Shown: positions 1 through 8,075, counted from the first letter of the stretch. The stretch is 37,354 nucleotides of DNA from Chloroflexi bacterium UBA4736 (GCA_002404015.1 DHIW01000063.1:1-37354); one strand, 5' to 3'. Numbers and translations: made by a program. Notes: generated by a model not told the origin, from the letters alone.

Positions 1-222
1 CGCCGTCCTTCGGTGGATTCGGGCACAAGGGAGAGGGAATCCTAAATGGGAGGCCACGATCAAACCAGAGGCTGGTGTTACCTGCGGACCAAAAGAACCT
101 CCCTCCCCCGTGTGGGGAGGGTTTGGGGAGGGGGTCCCTTCCACCTGTCCCTGACTGCACCCCGCGTCCACCGCATGTCGACTTATGGCGCCTTCGCGGA
201 TGAGCAGATCGGATAACAGGCA
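1..222. other. Intergenic region with hairpin and G-run
   Basis: I see no gene here. The stretch holds a perfect 8-bp hairpin (CCCTCCCC at 101-108, loop 109-113, GGGGAGGG at 114-121) followed by TTT, which could be a weak terminator for a plus-strand gene lying left of the window. The right arm is also the first half of a four-run G tract at 114-134. It lies downstream of the minus-strand AAA gene as well, so it could end transcription from either side. Confidence 0.5.
101..134 (+). repeat. Hairpin overlapping a G-quadruplex motif
   Basis: G runs are GGGG 114-117, GGG 119-121, GGGG 125-128 and GGGGG 130-134, separated by loops of 1, 3 and 1 nt, which fits the short-loop consensus for a stable intramolecular quadruplex. 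The first two runs are also the 3' arm of a perfect 8-bp hairpin starting at 101, so the two folds are mutually exclusive. Function is not known from sequence. Confidence 0.5.
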
Positions 223-1488
223 CTAGAAAGGGCGGCGGACCGAGAAGGTCTGCGCCAGCAGCTCGTCGCCCGCGATCCGGCCGCCGGTGCCGCCGGAGCG
301 TACCCGCGTCTCCAGCACGCGCCGCACCGCCTCCGCGATGTCCGCCCCGCTCTGGCCTTCGCTGGCGTCCAGCACACGATCCCATTCGCCTGCCTCGAAA
401 GGCTCGAACAGCTGGCGCCCCGCCTGGCGCACCGCGCGCCGCATATGGATTTCGAAGATCGCGCGCCGGGCGGCTCGATCGGGGAGCGGGACCTCGACGA
501 GGCGATCGAAGCGGCCGGGCCGGGTCAGCGCCGGGTCGACCGACTCCGGCCGGTTGGTGGCGGCAACCACGATGACGCCCTCCGAGAGCTCCAACCCGTC
601 CAGGTTCTCGAGGAAGGTGCTGACCAGCCGGTGGGTGGCCTCGTGGGCGCCCTCCCGCTCGGGAGCGATGGCGTCGATCTCGTCGAAGAAGAGGACGGAG
701 GGTCGCTCCTGGCGGGCCCAGTCGAAGGCTTCCTGGAGCTTGCGCTCGGCCTCGCCGTACCACTTGGACACGACGTCGGTCGCCTTGACGTGGATGAAGC
801 GGGCCCCGGCCTCTCTTGCAAGGGCGCGGGCCAGCATCGTCTTACCGGTGCCGGGCGGCCCGAAGAGCAGGATGCCCCGCGGCGGCCGGGCTCCCCAGGC
901 GCTGAAGGCCTCGGGGTCCCGCACGGCCAGCCGGATCATCTCCAGCTCGCCCTTGGCGGCTTCGAGGCCGCCGACGTCGGCCAGCCCGATGGTCTCGTCA
1001 TCGCCGGCCGGCGGTTCGTACACGCGGCCGGGCCGGCTGCTGCCAGGGAACCCGAACGGGAGCTTCGAGAAGACCCGGCCCAGCCCCTCGATGGCCGTGT
1101 CGACCGTGTGGCCTTCCGGCCGGAGAGTGACGTCGAGCGGGACACCGGCGGTGAGCTCGATCAGCTCGCAGAACCTGCGCAGCGCCGGCTCCACGTCCTG
1201 GGTGTCGAGCGCGGCGGCGCGGGGTCCGACCAGGGGCACCAGGATGGGCCAGGCGCCGCAGAAAAGAACCAGCTGGCCAAGCGATCCGCGCGCGTAGCCG
1301 AAGATGGTTTCCTCGACCCGCGGCTTGCGAGCGACGCCCATGAAGGTGGCGGCGAGGTGGGCCTTGCGGCCGTCGGAGCGCGCCAGCACGACGACGCGGC
1401 CGAGCCTGCCCGCTGCGGTGGCCTGGCCGATCACCGTGAGCGGCATGCCCTCCCGCAGGCCCTCGACCAGCGCCGGTGAGAAGTCCAT
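223..1488 (-). CDS. Single-domain AAA ATPase (CDC48/Vps4-like core)
   Basis: 421 aa. Residues 1-165 are an N-terminal region I do not recognise; residues 166-421 form one classical AAA module. Visible motifs are Walker A GPPGTGKT (210-217), a pore loop SKWYGEAER (241-249), Walker B VLFFDEID (265-272), a sensor in VVAATNRPE and the arginine-finger segment RPGRFDR. The aromatic pore loop with KWYGE resembles Vps4/katanin and p97 D2 modules, so threading of a protein substrate by a hexamer is the likely mode. No protease domain is attached, unlike FtsH. It is last on a minus-strand run tetR - R2lox-like - AAA, 59 nt after the oxidase gene, so co-transcription is plausible. The ATG start at 1488 has no clear Shine-Dalgarno. 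Substrate unknown. Confidence 0.85.
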   Translation of the reverse strand: MDFSPALVEGLREGMPLTVIGQATAAGRLGRVVVLARSDGRKAHLAATFMGVARKPRVEETIFGYARGSLGQLVLFCGAWPILVPLVGPRAAALDTQDVEPALRRFCELIELTAGVPLDVTLRPEGHTVDTAIEGLGRVFSKLPFGFPGSSRPGRVYEPPAGDDETIGLADVGGLEAAKGELEMIRLAVRDPEAFSAWGARPPRGILLFGPPGTGKTMLARALAREAGARFIHVKATDVVSKWYGEAERKLQEAFDWARQERPSVLFFDEIDAIAPEREGAHEATHRLVSTFLENLDGLELSEGVIVVAATNRPESVDPALTRPGRFDRLVEVPLPDRAARRAIFEIHMRRAVRQAGRQLFEPFEAGEWDRVLDASEGQSGADIAEAVRRVLETRVRSGGTGGRIAGDELLAQTFSVRRPF

Positions 1489-1547
1489 GCCCTTACTGGA
1501 TTCCGAAACGGACCCGGCCCGAAACCTGGCTTCTCAGCTCGGCGCCG

Positions 1548-2492
1548 TCAGGCGGCGAGGTTGATCCCGATCGCCCGCAGCCGCTTGTTGAGGCTGTTCA
1601 TCGCGAAATCCATGATCTCGTCCTCCGAGTGTCCGAACTCGGTGATGTAGCGCTCGTCCGGCGGGTGGATGGTGCCGGCGATGAGCGGCAGGCACTCGAC
1701 CAGCGTCCTCTGGATCAGAGGCGCGAAACGGGCGGGATCATCGCGCACGGCCTCCTGGAGCACCTTGATCCCGAAGTTGACGTGCCGCGACTCGTCGCGC
1801 GCGACAGCAATGAAGCCCTGGTAGTAGCCGTGGTGGGTCATTCCCTGCTCGCGCAGCTCCTCGAGCTCGAAGCGCTGGCCGGTCAGGGCGAGGGTGGCCT
1901 CCACCACGATGTGGTAGATGGTCACGCCTTCGATGAAGGCGTCGATGTCCGTGGGGTTGTTGGCCATTCTCTGGGCGACGCTGGGCAGCCGGTCGTAGAA
2001 GAGCGTGTTGTAGCCCTCGTTGGTGTCGGGCCGGATCTCGGCCAGGATCTCGGTGAGGTCTTTGGCGTCGCTGCCGACCACTTCTCGCCACCAGCGGTCG
2101 AAGAAGACGGTGTGGCGCGCCTCGTCCACCATCTGCGTCGAGAGGAAGATCTCGATCTCGGGCTTAGGGGCAGCCCAGACGAAAGGCGCCAGGGTGGCGG
2201 TGACGCGCTCCTCGCCGTTGAAGAAGAGGCGTCGCGACCAGAGCGTGGCGTCCCGCTCGAGCTGGGTTGACTGCTGCCAGCGCTCGCGATCGGGACTGAA
2301 GTCGAGGTCGGACACCGCCCACTGCTGGGTCTCCCAGCGATGGAAGAGGTCCATGTAGCTGGGCATGTTGTCGAGGCCGCGATCGATGAAGCTCAGCACG
2401 TCGTCGATCCGGATGTTGCCCAGTTGCTTCAGGTCGGCGCGAGCCACGCGTTCGAGCTCGGGGTCCAGCCGCTCAGTCTGCTTGATAGCCAT
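1548..2492 (-). CDS. R2-like ligand-binding oxidase (ferritin-like diiron protein)
   Basis: 314 aa, the usual size for the R2/R2lox ferritin-like family. Candidate metal ligands form the six-residue set expected of the family: E94 or E95, E124 and H127 in DEARH, E198 in the helix around VVEAT, and E234 and H237 in DESRH. No ribonucleotide reductase large subunit is nearby, and the lone gene behind a TetR regulator fits R2-like ligand-binding oxidases (Mn/Fe cofactor, bound long-chain fatty acid, example Mycobacterium Rv0233) better than a true NrdB/NrdF subunit. That assignment is inference; the diagnostic Val-Tyr ether crosslink cannot be read from motifs alone. The ATG start at 2492 overlaps the tetR 3' end by 20 bp, so the two are translationally linked. 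Confidence 0.8.
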   Translation of the reverse strand: MAIKQTERLDPELERVARADLKQLGNIRIDDVLSFIDRGLDNMPSYMDLFHRWETQQWAVSDLDFSPDRERWQQSTQLERDATLWSRRLFFNGEERVTATLAPFVWAAPKPEIEIFLSTQMVDEARHTVFFDRWWREVVGSDAKDLTEILAEIRPDTNEGYNTLFYDRLPSVAQRMANNPTDIDAFIEGVTIYHIVVEATLALTGQRFELEELREQGMTHHGYYQGFIAVARDESRHVNFGIKVLQEAVRDDPARFAPLIQRTLVECLPLIAGTIHPPDERYITEFGHSEDEIMDFAMNSLNKRLRAIGINLAA

Positions 2493-3081
2493 GCGTTGCC
2501 TCCGTCATATAGATGGCGCGCGCCATGCGGGCCGCGCGTTCGACGATTTCTCCCTTGGCCAGGCCGCGATCCTCCACCCACCAGAGGGCCAGCTGGCTGA
2601 CCATCCCGGCCAGCGCCTGGGCGACGACGTCCAGCCGCGCTCCCGGCGGGGCCTCGGCCAGCTCACCGATACCGCCCTCGACGAGCTCAAGGATCCGGCG
2701 CGAGATATCCCGGTGGAGGCGGCCGAAGGCCGGATCGGACTGCAGGGCCTCGTGGAAGAAGACCCGGTACAGGGCGGACTCGTCCTGCACGAAGTCGAAG
2801 TAGGCCTGCATCGCCGCCCGGACGGGGTCGGCGGCGCCGTCCGCCTGGCAGAGCCGGCTCTCGAGGTCCGCCGCGGCTCTCTCGATCACCGCCTCGAAGA
2901 GCTCGCGCTTGCCTGGGAAATGCTGGTAGAGCAGGGCCTCGGAGATGCCCGCCGCCGCGGCGATCTCCCTGGTGGTCGCCGCGTGGTATCCGGCGGAGCC
3001 GAACACGGGCTTGGCTGCCGCCAGGATCGCCTCCCTGCGGGCGAGGGCCGAGAGCCGGCGGCGGGAAGTGCTGATCGCCAT
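2473..3081 (-). CDS. TetR-family transcriptional regulator
   Basis: 202 aa from the ATG at 3081. The N-terminal helix-turn-helix is typical: TTREIAAAAGISEALLYQHF followed by GKRELFEAV. The C-terminal half is the variable ligand domain. A longer GTG start at 3099 is possible, but it falls inside the palindromic operator and leaves only 1 nt after the -10 box, so I prefer 3081. The 3' end overlaps the R2lox-like gene, so it very likely regulates itself and that oxidase. The ligand may be a fatty acid or acyl-CoA, given what R2lox proteins bind, but this is a guess. Confidence 0.88.
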   Translation of the reverse strand: MAISTSRRRLSALARREAILAAAKPVFGSAGYHAATTREIAAAAGISEALLYQHFPGKRELFEAVIERAAADLESRLCQADGAADPVRAAMQAYFDFVQDESALYRVFFHEALQSDPAFGRLHRDISRRILELVEGGIGELAEAPPGARLDVVAQALAGMVSQLALWWVEDRGLAKGEIVERAARMARAIYMTEATHGYQAD

Positions 3082-3082
3082 A

Positions 3083-3100
3083 AGTGAGTGCTCACTCACT
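3083..3100 (-). promoter_or_regulatory. TetR autoregulatory operator
   Basis: Perfect inverted repeat AGTGAGTG (3083-3090), 2-nt centre, CACTCACT (3093-3100). It lies between the -10 box and the tetR start codon, covering the expected transcription start, a position where repressor binding would block initiation. The symmetry and length match operators of many TetR regulators. Confidence 0.8.
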
Positions 3101-3130
3101 ACTGTATCCGGGAGTGGTCCGCGAGGTCAA
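3101..3130 (-). promoter_or_regulatory. tetR promoter
   Basis: Reading the minus strand, -35 TTGACC (complement of 3125-3130), an 18-nt spacer and -10 TACAGT (complement of 3101-3106). This is close to the primary sigma consensus and places the transcript start inside the operator. Confidence 0.65.
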
Positions 3131-3142
3131 CCGTCTCCCCGG

Positions 3143-3169
3143 TTGAGGCGCAGCCGGCGCGGGTACAAT
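3143..3169 (+). promoter_or_regulatory. Putative ssrA promoter
   Basis: A strong -10 TACAAT sits at 3164-3169 with a possible -35 TTGAGG at 3143-3148; the 15-nt spacer is short. Initiation near 3176 would leave a short 5' leader to be removed by RNase P before the mature tmRNA end at 3194. Confidence 0.5.
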
Positions 3170-3193
3170 CGGCATTGAAGTTTCTCTACATGT

Positions 3194-3574
3194 GGGGGCG
3201 TCCGGTCTCGACGGGGTAGTTGGGCTTCGGGATTGCGAGCGGAGCGCGCGTGCCTTACAGCGCAGGTGTTTATACAAACGCCAACAACAATCGCACCCTC
3301 GCGATGGCCGCGTAAGCGGTTCTGAGTTAGGGTCCCGGGACTTAGATCCCGGGTGCCGCCCCCGGTAGTGCCGGCGGATCGGGGAGTCGGTATCAAATAA
3401 GTCGGCTTGCTTCGGCGGGGGAGCTTCGGCCCCGCTGAGGGACGTTCACCGCAGCTGGCCGTAGGGGATCCCGCCAGGAGGAGTCCCGAGGTGAGATCAA
3501 ACTCCTGGACACGCTCGTAGAGGTCCTGAGGGACGCTGCTTCGGACGCGGGTTCAACTCCCGCCGCCTCCACCA
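3194..3574 (+). ncRNA. ssrA: Transfer-messenger RNA (tmRNA)
   Basis: About 381 nt, one-piece tmRNA. The 5' end GGGGGCG pairs with CGCCTCC just before the encoded ACCA at 3571-3574, forming the tRNA-Ala-like acceptor stem (one G-U pair). The conserved 5' block GGTCTCGACGGGG and the T-arm GGGTTCAACTCCCGCC are present. The tag reading frame ends in a TAA at 3313-3315; read back from it, the likely tag is ANNNRTLAMAA with resume codon GCC at 3280-3282. It rescues stalled ribosomes with SmpB, which is not in this window. The tag ends in -AMAA rather than the common -ALAA. Confidence 0.95.
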
Positions 3575-3673
3575 TTTCTCCGCACGGGCCTGGACTGACA
3601 GATCAGATGGCGTTGCGGTTGCCTCGTCCCCGAATCGATGCCAATCCGCCGACGCTCATGATCGTGAGCTGAC

Positions 3674-4341
3674 GTGGGCGCCCGCTATGCACTGCTGTGG
3701 TCGGGCGGCAAGGACAGCGCCCTGGCCCTCGATCGAGCAGCCAAGTCGGGCATCGAGGTCGGGAGCCTGCTCAACTTCTACGACGCGGCTGCCGGCCGGG
3801 TGCGCTTCCATGCGACGCGCGTCGAGATGATCCAGGCTCAGGCGGATGCCATTGGGATCGAGCTAAGGGCGATCGGCACCACCTGGGCGGAAATGGAGGG
3901 GCGGCTACTCGAGGAGCTCGGCCGGCTCCGCAGGGAGGGCTTCGCCGGCGTGGTTCTGGGCGACATCCACCTGGTCGATGTACGGGCCTGGTACGAGGGG
4001 CGAGTGACCGCCGCCGGGCTGAGCACGTCGAGCCGATCTGGGGCGGACAGCCGATGGAACTGGTCCGCGAGTTCGTGGAGACCGGCGGCCGCGCCGTCAT
4101 CACTTGCGTGGATCTGAGCCGATTGGATGCCTCCTGGTTGGGCCGCATCATCGACCCGCGCTATCTCGCGGATATCGGCGCCACTGGGATCGATCCTTGT
4201 GGCGAGAATGGCGAATACCACTCTTTTGCGTTCGAGGGCCCTGTGTTCGCACACCGAGTCCGCTGGCGCCCCGGGACCACCCGGTCGGACTCGGGCTTCG
4301 AGCAGCTCGACGTGGCGGTGAGGGTCTCGTTCCGCCGATAG
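3674..4341 (+). pseudogene. Dph6-type ATP pyrophosphatase, frameshifted
   Basis: Two frames together encode one protein of the diphthine-ammonia ligase/ATP_bind_4 family. The first frame (from GTG 3674) has the N-type PP-loop SGGKDSALAL and continues to VTAAGL; the second frame resumes with EHVEPIWGGQPMEL and carries the family C-terminal signature CGENGEYHSF. The break is at about 4021: one extra G after the CTG at 4019-4021 would restore a continuous L-E-H-V-E reading. Bacteria do not make diphthamide, so the family role in bacteria is uncertain. This could be a recent mutation or a single-base assembly error; apart from the slip, the protein looks intact. Confidence 0.8.
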
Positions 4342-4348
4342 GGCTGCC

Positions 4349-4417
4349 TTGACACGGATTTCGACGATGGAGCCTAATGCGGTTATGGCTCGGACGGGTG
4401 CGAAGGAGAGACTTGAC
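4349..4417 (+). promoter_or_regulatory. Promoter and RBS of the sugar ABC operon
   Basis: A perfect -35 TTGACA is at 4349-4354, with a possible -10 CCTAAT at 4373-4378 (18-nt spacer). A Shine-Dalgarno AAGGAG around 4403-4408 precedes the ATG at 4418 and decides the start of the lipoprotein gene against the longer upstream reading. Confidence 0.5.
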
Positions 4418-5650
4418 ATGCGACGCCGGATGATCCTTGCCCTGACATCTTTAGTGTTGGCAGCTTGCGGCGGCGGCGGCGGCGGTTCGACCGTGGCGTC
4501 CTTCGACCCGGCCACCGTGACCGGTTCGGTGTCGCTCTCAGGATGGCAGGCCAGCCCCGAGGAGGGGGCAGCCCTGAAAGCCACGCTCGACGGCTTCAAG
4601 GCCAAGTACCCGAAGATCACCGTCGACTACCAGCCGGTCACGGGCGACTATCCCACCGTGATGGTGGCCAAGTTCAGCGCCCACCAGCCCCCCGACCTGT
4701 TCTACGTCGACTCGGCGGTCGCACCGGACTGGATCAAGCAGGGCGTCCTGCAGTCGCTGGACAGCTACAGCTCGTCCCAGAAGTTCGACACGGGCCAGTT
4801 CTTCCCCGGCTACCTCGACGCGTTCAAGGGCCCGGACGGCCAGACCTACGGCTTCCCGAAGGACGGCAACACCCTCGGCATGGCCTACAACACCGACGCG
4901 CTGGCCAAGGCCGGCGTGCAGCCGCCCACGACCTGGGCTGAGATCGTCTCGGTGGGTCAGAAGCTGAAGCAGGCCGGCTATGCGACCCCCTACTGCATGC
5001 CCGCGGACCTGGCTCGCGTCGGCGCCTTCATCTACCAGAACGGCGGCGGCATCGTGGACGCGAAGGCCAAGAAAGACCTGATCGACACGCCCGCCACCAA
5101 GGAAGCCGTCAGCTGGTACATGGACCTCTACAAGACCGGACTGGCCAAGACCCCCGGCGACCTGGGCGTCGACTGGCCCGGCAAGGCGCTCGGAGAGCAG
5201 AAGTCGGTGATCGTGTTCGAGGGCGGCTGGCTGGACTCCTTCATGAAGTCCGGCTACCCCAACGTCCACTACGCGTGGAAGGAGATGCCGGCGGGCAAGC
5301 AGAAGGCGACGCTCGGCTTCACCGTGAGCTACTCGATCGGCAAGGAGTCGGCCCACAAGCAGGCCGCCTGGGTGCTCCTCAGCTACCTCACCGGCTCTGA
5401 GGGCATGAAGCTCTGGACCGAGGGCGGCGTGGCCAACCCGTCCCGTAAGGACGTCCCCGCGCCGGCCGGCAAGCAGGTCCTCGTCGACAGCGCCAAGTTC
5501 GCGCATCCCTGGAGCTTCATTCCGGGCTTCAGCAAGGTGGTGGACGCCTTCAACAACGGGCTCACCGGCGCCACCCAGAGCAATGGCACAGCCGCCGATG
5601 TGATCAGCAAGACCAAAGTCGTGATCGACCAGCAGCTCGCCGCTCCATAG
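4418..5650 (+). CDS. Sugar ABC transporter substrate-binding lipoprotein
   Basis: 410 aa. The ATG at 4418 follows a good Shine-Dalgarno and gives a compact lipoprotein signal MRRRMILALTSLVLAAC with lipobox LAAC (Cys17), then a Gly-rich tether. The body looks like solute-binding protein family 1 (CUT1 class): an early DGFKAKYPKITVDYQ segment, then FYVDSAVAPDWIKQG, YGFPKDGNTLGMAYN and GGWLDSF, all typical of oligosaccharide and glycerol-phosphate binders. It would capture a carbohydrate outside the membrane and deliver it to the two downstream permeases. First gene of a three-gene operon; the substrate cannot be read from sequence. Confidence 0.92.
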   Translation: MRRRMILALTSLVLAACGGGGGGSTVASFDPATVTGSVSLSGWQASPEEGAALKATLDGFKAKYPKITVDYQPVTGDYPTVMVAKFSAHQPPDLFYVDSAVAPDWIKQGVLQSLDSYSSSQKFDTGQFFPGYLDAFKGPDGQTYGFPKDGNTLGMAYNTDALAKAGVQPPTTWAEIVSVGQKLKQAGYATPYCMPADLARVGAFIYQNGGGIVDAKAKKDLIDTPATKEAVSWYMDLYKTGLAKTPGDLGVDWPGKALGEQKSVIVFEGGWLDSFMKSGYPNVHYAWKEMPAGKQKATLGFTVSYSIGKESAHKQAAWVLLSYLTGSEGMKLWTEGGVANPSRKDVPAPAGKQVLVDSAKFAHPWSFIPGFSKVVDAFNNGLTGATQSNGTAADVISKTKVVIDQQLAAP

Positions 5651-5678
5651 ACCGCAGGTCCAGGGGGGGAGTCCGGCC

Positions 5679-6611
5679 ATGAGCGTCGCGGGTTCGCGCC
5701 ACAGGCAGGCGTCCAAGCGCCGCCAGGAGGCGATCACCGGGTACCTCTTCATCATCGTTCCGATGACGCTGTTCGTCGTCTTCAACATCGGGTCGCTCTT
5801 CTTCGCACTGTTCATCAGCTTCTGGCGTTGGGAGATCCTGGGTCCGACCGCATTCATCGGCGTGCGCAACTACCAGGCGCTTCTGAGCGACCCCACGTTC
5901 ATAAAGTCCATCGGGAACACCCTCTACTACACGGTGGGCGTGGTGCCCCTGGAGATGGCACTCGGGCTGCTGCTGGCGGTGACTGTGAACCAGATCCGCT
6001 TCGGGAAGGCGTTCTTCCGGTCGGCGTTCTATTTCCCCGCCATCGCCAGCTCGGCCGCCATAACGGTCCTCTACATCTACATCATGGTTCCGGACGGGCT
6101 CTTCAACCACCTGCTCGAGCTCATCGGGCTCAACCCGTCCACCTTCCCCAACCGGGGCAACTGGCTCGGCAACAGCCACACGGCGCTGCAGTCGATCATG
6201 GCGCTGAACATCTGGACGACCTCCGGGACGATGATGCTGTTCTACCTGTCCGGGCTCCAGACGATCTCAACGGACGTCTATGAAGCGAGCAAGGTTGACG
6301 GCGCCAGCACCTGGCAGACGTTCTGGCGGATCACCTTCCCGATGCTCGCCCCCAGTCACTACCTGGTCGGCGTGGTCGCAGTGATCGGTGCGCTGCAGGT
6401 GTTCGATCAGGCGTACATCTCGGGTGGCTCAGACGGCAACCCGGACCAGGCGCTGCTGACCATCGTCCTCTACCTCTACAACGTGACCTTCCGCCAGTTC
6501 GAGTTCGGCTACGCAGCCGCGGTCGGAATCGTGCTGTTCATCATCATCTTCACGGCGACGCTCATCCAGCGCCGATTCTTCGGCGAGGTCAGCTGGGCGG
6601 CCGCGCGATGA
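5679..6611 (+). CDS. Sugar ABC transporter permease (MalF-type)
   Basis: 310 aa integral membrane protein with about six transmembrane segments, the first at roughly residues 20-46. The cytoplasmic EAA loop EASKVDGASTWQTFWRITFP lies at 202-221 and is where the ATPase docks. It follows the binding protein by 28 nt and overlaps the next permease by ATGA. Together they form the channel of a CUT1-type importer. Confidence 0.93.
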   Translation: MSVAGSRHRQASKRRQEAITGYLFIIVPMTLFVVFNIGSLFFALFISFWRWEILGPTAFIGVRNYQALLSDPTFIKSIGNTLYYTVGVVPLEMALGLLLAVTVNQIRFGKAFFRSAFYFPAIASSAAITVLYIYIMVPDGLFNHLLELIGLNPSTFPNRGNWLGNSHTALQSIMALNIWTTSGTMMLFYLSGLQTISTDVYEASKVDGASTWQTFWRITFPMLAPSHYLVGVVAVIGALQVFDQAYISGGSDGNPDQALLTIVLYLYNVTFRQFEFGYAAAVGIVLFIIIFTATLIQRRFFGEVSWAAAR

Positions 6612-7507
6612 CCGCTGTTGCCGAGACTACCCGCGCGGCGCCGATCGTCGCCAAGGGCGGGAACCGACCACCGATCGGGCACACGATCGCCAGCGCGCTG
6701 TCCATGGTCATCCTGTTCGGCTACTCGATCTTCGTCTTCCTGCCGTTCGTCTGGTCGGTGATCACCTCCTTCAAGACCCTCCCCGACTCGCTCCGGCTCA
6801 CGTTCATACCCAACCCGTTCACGACGTACGGCTACACGAAGGCGTTCACGCAGCTCGATCCGAACGTCGTGATCCTCTTTTTCAACAGCGCCCTGATCGC
6901 GGCGATCGTCACCGCCACCAACATCCTGTTGGGGGCTCTGGGCGGGTATGCATTCGCGCGTCTGCGCTTTCCCGGACGCGAGGTCCTCTTCCTGGCGGTG
7001 CTCGGCACGATGATGATCCCGGACCAGCTGCGCCTCGTGCCCGTCTACCAGATCCTCACCGCGCTGCACCTGGTGGCTCCCGGTCCCGAGAACTACCTGG
7101 GCTTGATCCTGATCCTGGCGGTCAGCGCCACCAGCCTGTTCATCATGCGGCAGTTCTTCCTGACCGTCCCCTACGACCTCGAGGAAGCCGCGATGCTCGA
7201 CGGCGCCGGGACGTTCACCACGTTCTGGCAAGTGATGCTGCCGCTCTCCAAGCCGGCGCTGGCCGCGGTCGCGATCCTGAGCTTCCAGGGATCCTGGAAC
7301 GGGTTCTTCTGGCCGCTGGTGATACTTCAGTACAAGGGCCACTGGACGCTCCCGCTCGGGATCACGCAGTTCCGCTTCCTTTACAACACCGACTGGCCGC
7401 CGTTGATGGCGCTGACGGTCCTCGCCACCATCCCGATCCTGGTGCTGTACGTCTTCTTCCAGCGCTACTTCGTGGGCGGAACGGTCTCGGCCGCGGTCAA
7501 GGGCTGA
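6608..7507 (+). CDS. Sugar ABC transporter permease (MalG-type)
   Basis: 299 aa, about six transmembrane segments, with the EAA loop EEAAMLDGAGTFTTFWQVML at 192-211. The start ATG overlaps the previous stop (ATGA), indicating translational coupling. The C-terminus is short, as in MalG-type partners. No ATP-binding gene follows; as known for MsiK-type systems in actinomycetes, a shared ATPase encoded elsewhere probably energises it. Confidence 0.93.
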   Translation: MTAVAETTRAAPIVAKGGNRPPIGHTIASALSMVILFGYSIFVFLPFVWSVITSFKTLPDSLRLTFIPNPFTTYGYTKAFTQLDPNVVILFFNSALIAAIVTATNILLGALGGYAFARLRFPGREVLFLAVLGTMMIPDQLRLVPVYQILTALHLVAPGPENYLGLILILAVSATSLFIMRQFFLTVPYDLEEAAMLDGAGTFTTFWQVMLPLSKPALAAVAILSFQGSWNGFFWPLVILQYKGHWTLPLGITQFRFLYNTDWPPLMALTVLATIPILVLYVFFQRYFVGGTVSAAVKG

Positions 7508-7557
7508 GACCGGCTTCGACCAAGCGCGTCGGGATGTTGCCGATCGCAACCATCTGG

Positions 7558-7563
7558 TAGTTT
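7558..7563 (+). promoter_or_regulatory. -10 box TAGTTT, leaderless-type
   Basis: TAGTTT lies 6 nt before the GTG at 7570, with TTGCCG (7537-7542) as a possible -35. No Shine-Dalgarno is present between them. The gene it would serve is now broken. Confidence 0.45.
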
Positions 7564-7569
7564 GCCCGG

Positions 7570-8075
7570 GTGGCTGAGCTGAAGGAGCCGGATGCGCTCG
7601 AAGCCTGGAGAAGCTTCCTCAGGTCACACGCGGCGGTCGTGACGTTGCTGGAGTCGGAGATGCTGCAGCGAGGCTGGTCCCGCTCACCTGATACGACGTC
7701 CTGGTCGCGATCTCAACCGCCCCGGACGGCCGTCAGCGGATGCGCGACATCGCGTCCCACCTTGTCCTGACGCGCGCCAACGCGACGCGCCTGGTGGACC
7801 GGCTCGAGGAGGCCGGCCTGGTCCGGCGCGAGCGGCTCGAGACCGACCGCAGAGGCGCGGTGGCGGTCGTCACGCCAGCCGGCAGGGCCGCCCTCAGAAA
7901 GGCGTGGCCAGTCTACGCGGAAGGCATCAACCGGCTGTTCGTGTCCGTCCTGACCCCCGGCGAGCCGGGCGTTCTGCGAGCGGCGCTCGGCAGGGTCGAT
8001 CAGCGAGCGCGCGCCGATTCGCCAAGCCGAAGGTCGCTTCACCCCTCCCGCATAGCGTCGAGGAGCCGCTCGTAG
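7570..8075 (+). pseudogene. MarR-family regulator, broken
   Basis: The first frame (GTG 7570) encodes an N-terminal helix ending near LLESEMLQRGWS; a second frame from about 7692 continues with YDVLVAISTAPDGRQRMRDI and a winged helix (LVLTRANATRLVDRLEEAGL, then RRERLETDRR). Between them are two lesions: a shift near 7681 and an in-frame TGA at 7689-7691 where a Trp codon would fit. Two independent defects make real decay more likely than one sequencing slip. The 3' end is uncertain and overlaps the convergent nucleotidyltransferase. It may once have controlled the upstream sugar transporter or a neighbour; unknown. Confidence 0.7.

Noticed and set aside
3097..3099. GTG as tetR start codon
   Set aside because: It lies within the operator and almost touches the -10 box; ATG 3081 is in frame and leaves a short leader.
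4538..5869. 443-codon minus-strand frame across the sugar-binding protein gene
   Set aside because: Antisense shadow of a clear lipoprotein gene.
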